Source of the DNA: Candidatus Desulfofervidaceae bacterium
GTDB lineage: Bacteria > Desulfobacterota > Desulfofervidia > Desulfofervidales > Desulfofervidaceae
Assembly (NCBI GenBank): GCA_027064585.1
Contig: JAMOPI010000036.1
Coordinates: 65,777 to 129,776 of the forward strand
Length of the DNA stretch: 64,000 nucleotides
Direction of reading: 5' to 3'
In this document: positions 63,272-64,000 of the stretch, piece by piece
Position numbering within the stretch: the stretch's first letter is position 1
How the letters are laid out: every line of letters begins with the position of its first letter
Position numbers and translations under genes: made by a program
Notes under the pieces: generated by a model
What the model saw: the letters and a program-made list of their open reading frames with translations, nothing else
What the model was told of the DNA's origin: nothing
Database searches by the model: none

Positions 63272-64000
63272 ATGAACTTTGTGCAAGCATTGCTTAAACC
63301 TGAAGCCTATCCGCATGCAGTCAAAGAAATTCAACTTGTTCAAACCCATATTTCCTGGGTATTTTTAACAGGAGAGTTTGTTTATAAGATAAAAAAGCCG
63401 GTTAACTTTGGTTTTCTTGATTTTGCAACCCTAGAAAAGAGGCACCACTTCTGCCAAGAAGAGTTACGCCTTAACCGCCGCCTTTCTCCAGAAATTTATC
63501 TGGAAGTAGTGCCTATTGTGCAAAGGGATGGAGGTATTTATGTAGGGGGAGAAGGAAAGGTCATAGATTATGCCGTCAAGATGAAACAATTGCCGCAGGA
63601 AAGCTGCTTAATCTCTTTGTTAGAAAGAAAAAAATTAACCGCCTTTATTATGGAAAGACTGGCGCGGCTGATGGCCCGTTTTTATAAAGAGGCTAAAACC
63701 AGTAAAGAGATTGCCACCTATGGATTACCTGAAAAAATAGAGGTTAATATTAAGGAAAATTTTGACCAAACGGCTAGCTATGTCGGTAAAACCATTGAAA
63801 AAGATGTCTATGAGGCCTTAAAGGACTATTCCTTTCGTTTTTTAACCGAAAGAAAAGAGGTCTTTTTAGAACGCATTTGTGCCGAACAAATTAAAGATGG
63901 GCACGGAGACTTCCATTGTGCCAATGTTTACTGGCATAACAATAAAATCTATGTTTTGGACTGTATTGAATTTAATACTCGTTTTCGCTATGCCGATGTG
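63272..64000 (+). CDS. Aminoglycoside-phosphotransferase-fold protein, N-terminal part (cut by window end)
   Basis: The frame is open from ATG 63272 to the last base (243 residues seen). YKIKKPVNFGFLDFATLEKR near 42-61 and EELRLNRRLSPEIYLEVVPI near 66-85 are typical of the family of APH-like kinases fused to an AAA-type ATP-binding domain. The catalytic loop HGDFHCANVYWHNNKIYVLD near 213-232 carries the HGD...N and the D of the metal site. A C-terminal P-loop domain would be expected beyond the window. Its substrate is unknown. Confidence 0.82.
   Translation, partial: MNFVQALLKPEAYPHAVKEIQLVQTHISWVFLTGEFVYKIKKPVNFGFLDFATLEKRHHFCQEELRLNRRLSPEIYLEVVPIVQRDGGIYVGGEGKVIDYAVKMKQLPQESCLISLLERKKLTAFIMERLARLMARFYKEAKTSKEIATYGLPEKIEVNIKENFDQTASYVGKTIEKDVYEALKDYSFRFLTERKEVFLERICAEQIKDGHGDFHCANVYWHNNKIYVLDCIEFNTRFRYADV

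Overview
The window reads as a chromosomal segment of an anaerobic, probably thermophilic sulfur- or sulfate-metabolising bacterium of the Desulfobacterota/Thermodesulfobacteria type. This is inferred from gene content and not from a marker gene: a tungstate-type ABC importer, a MinD/Mrp/NifX/ferredoxin cluster with a sigma-54 enhancer-binding protein, a zapB-zapA-6S RNA-rny arrangement, DUF3343/YedE/TusA sulfur-carrier genes and many dedicated TonB/ExbBD components. The DNA is AT-rich with dense, mostly overlapping operons. I see no prophage, complete insertion sequence or CRISPR array.

Layout. 1-1649: 3' end of a restriction-type nuclease gene and a MntA-HepT toxin-antitoxin pair. 1652-5672: nadC, rtcB, comM, tRNA-Phe. 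5793-8271: tungstate/molybdate ABC importer. 8335-11753: gap-pgk-tpiA-secG and tRNA-Leu. 12044-16513: zapB-zapA, 6S RNA, an unassigned structured RNA, rny, ymdB, tyrS. 16930-19653 (+): sugar-nucleotide epimerase, Trm112-like protein, nrdR, ribD. 19641-27841 (-): a large metallocluster-type region made of NifX-like proteins, a PAS sigma-54 activator, zinc ribbon, IscU-like scaffold, J-domain protein, a RelE-like pair, two MinD ATPases with ferredoxin inserts, a CGGC protein, an Arg-Gly-rich zinc ribbon, a ferredoxin and an Mrp-NifX fusion behind a sigma-54 promoter. 28051-30297 (-): a two-gene module of unknown family and an oligopeptide-binding protein. 30320-30766 (+): RlpA. 30777-39168 (-): one long gene string, namely a TonB receptor, CcsA/ResB-like cytochrome-assembly proteins, a secreted CXXCH protein, ExbB, a FecCD/FecE ABC pair, a HEPN relic, ExbD and TonB. 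39293-53419 (-): radC, an EamA transporter, a broken vapBC, two-component proteins, rsmI, yraN, rng, radical SAM proteins, a PHP phosphatase, a vanZ relic, a bifunctional nuclease, MNT/HEPN remains and miaB. 53654-58397 (-): clpB, pabC, pabB. 58398-60318: a graveyard with cfa and oprP relics and GC-rich hairpins. 60628-64000 (+): a porin, sulfur-carrier genes and a phosphotransferase cut by the window end.

Two themes stand out. First, two accessory systems look coherent but undescribed as units: the sigma-54-linked MinD/Mrp/NifX region, and the translationally coupled TonB receptor/System II cytochrome/CXXCH protein cluster with its own ExbBD-TonB and Fec-type ABC pair. Second, single-base frameshifts and relics are concentrated in accessory genes (TonB receptor signal peptide, ccsA, vapC, vanZ, oprP, DUF3343), while about 50 kb of housekeeping genes are intact. 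That pattern argues for real gene decay over uniform sequencing error, but it cannot be settled from sequence alone. The best non-coding candidate is a roughly 180-nt self-complementary element between 6S RNA and rny.
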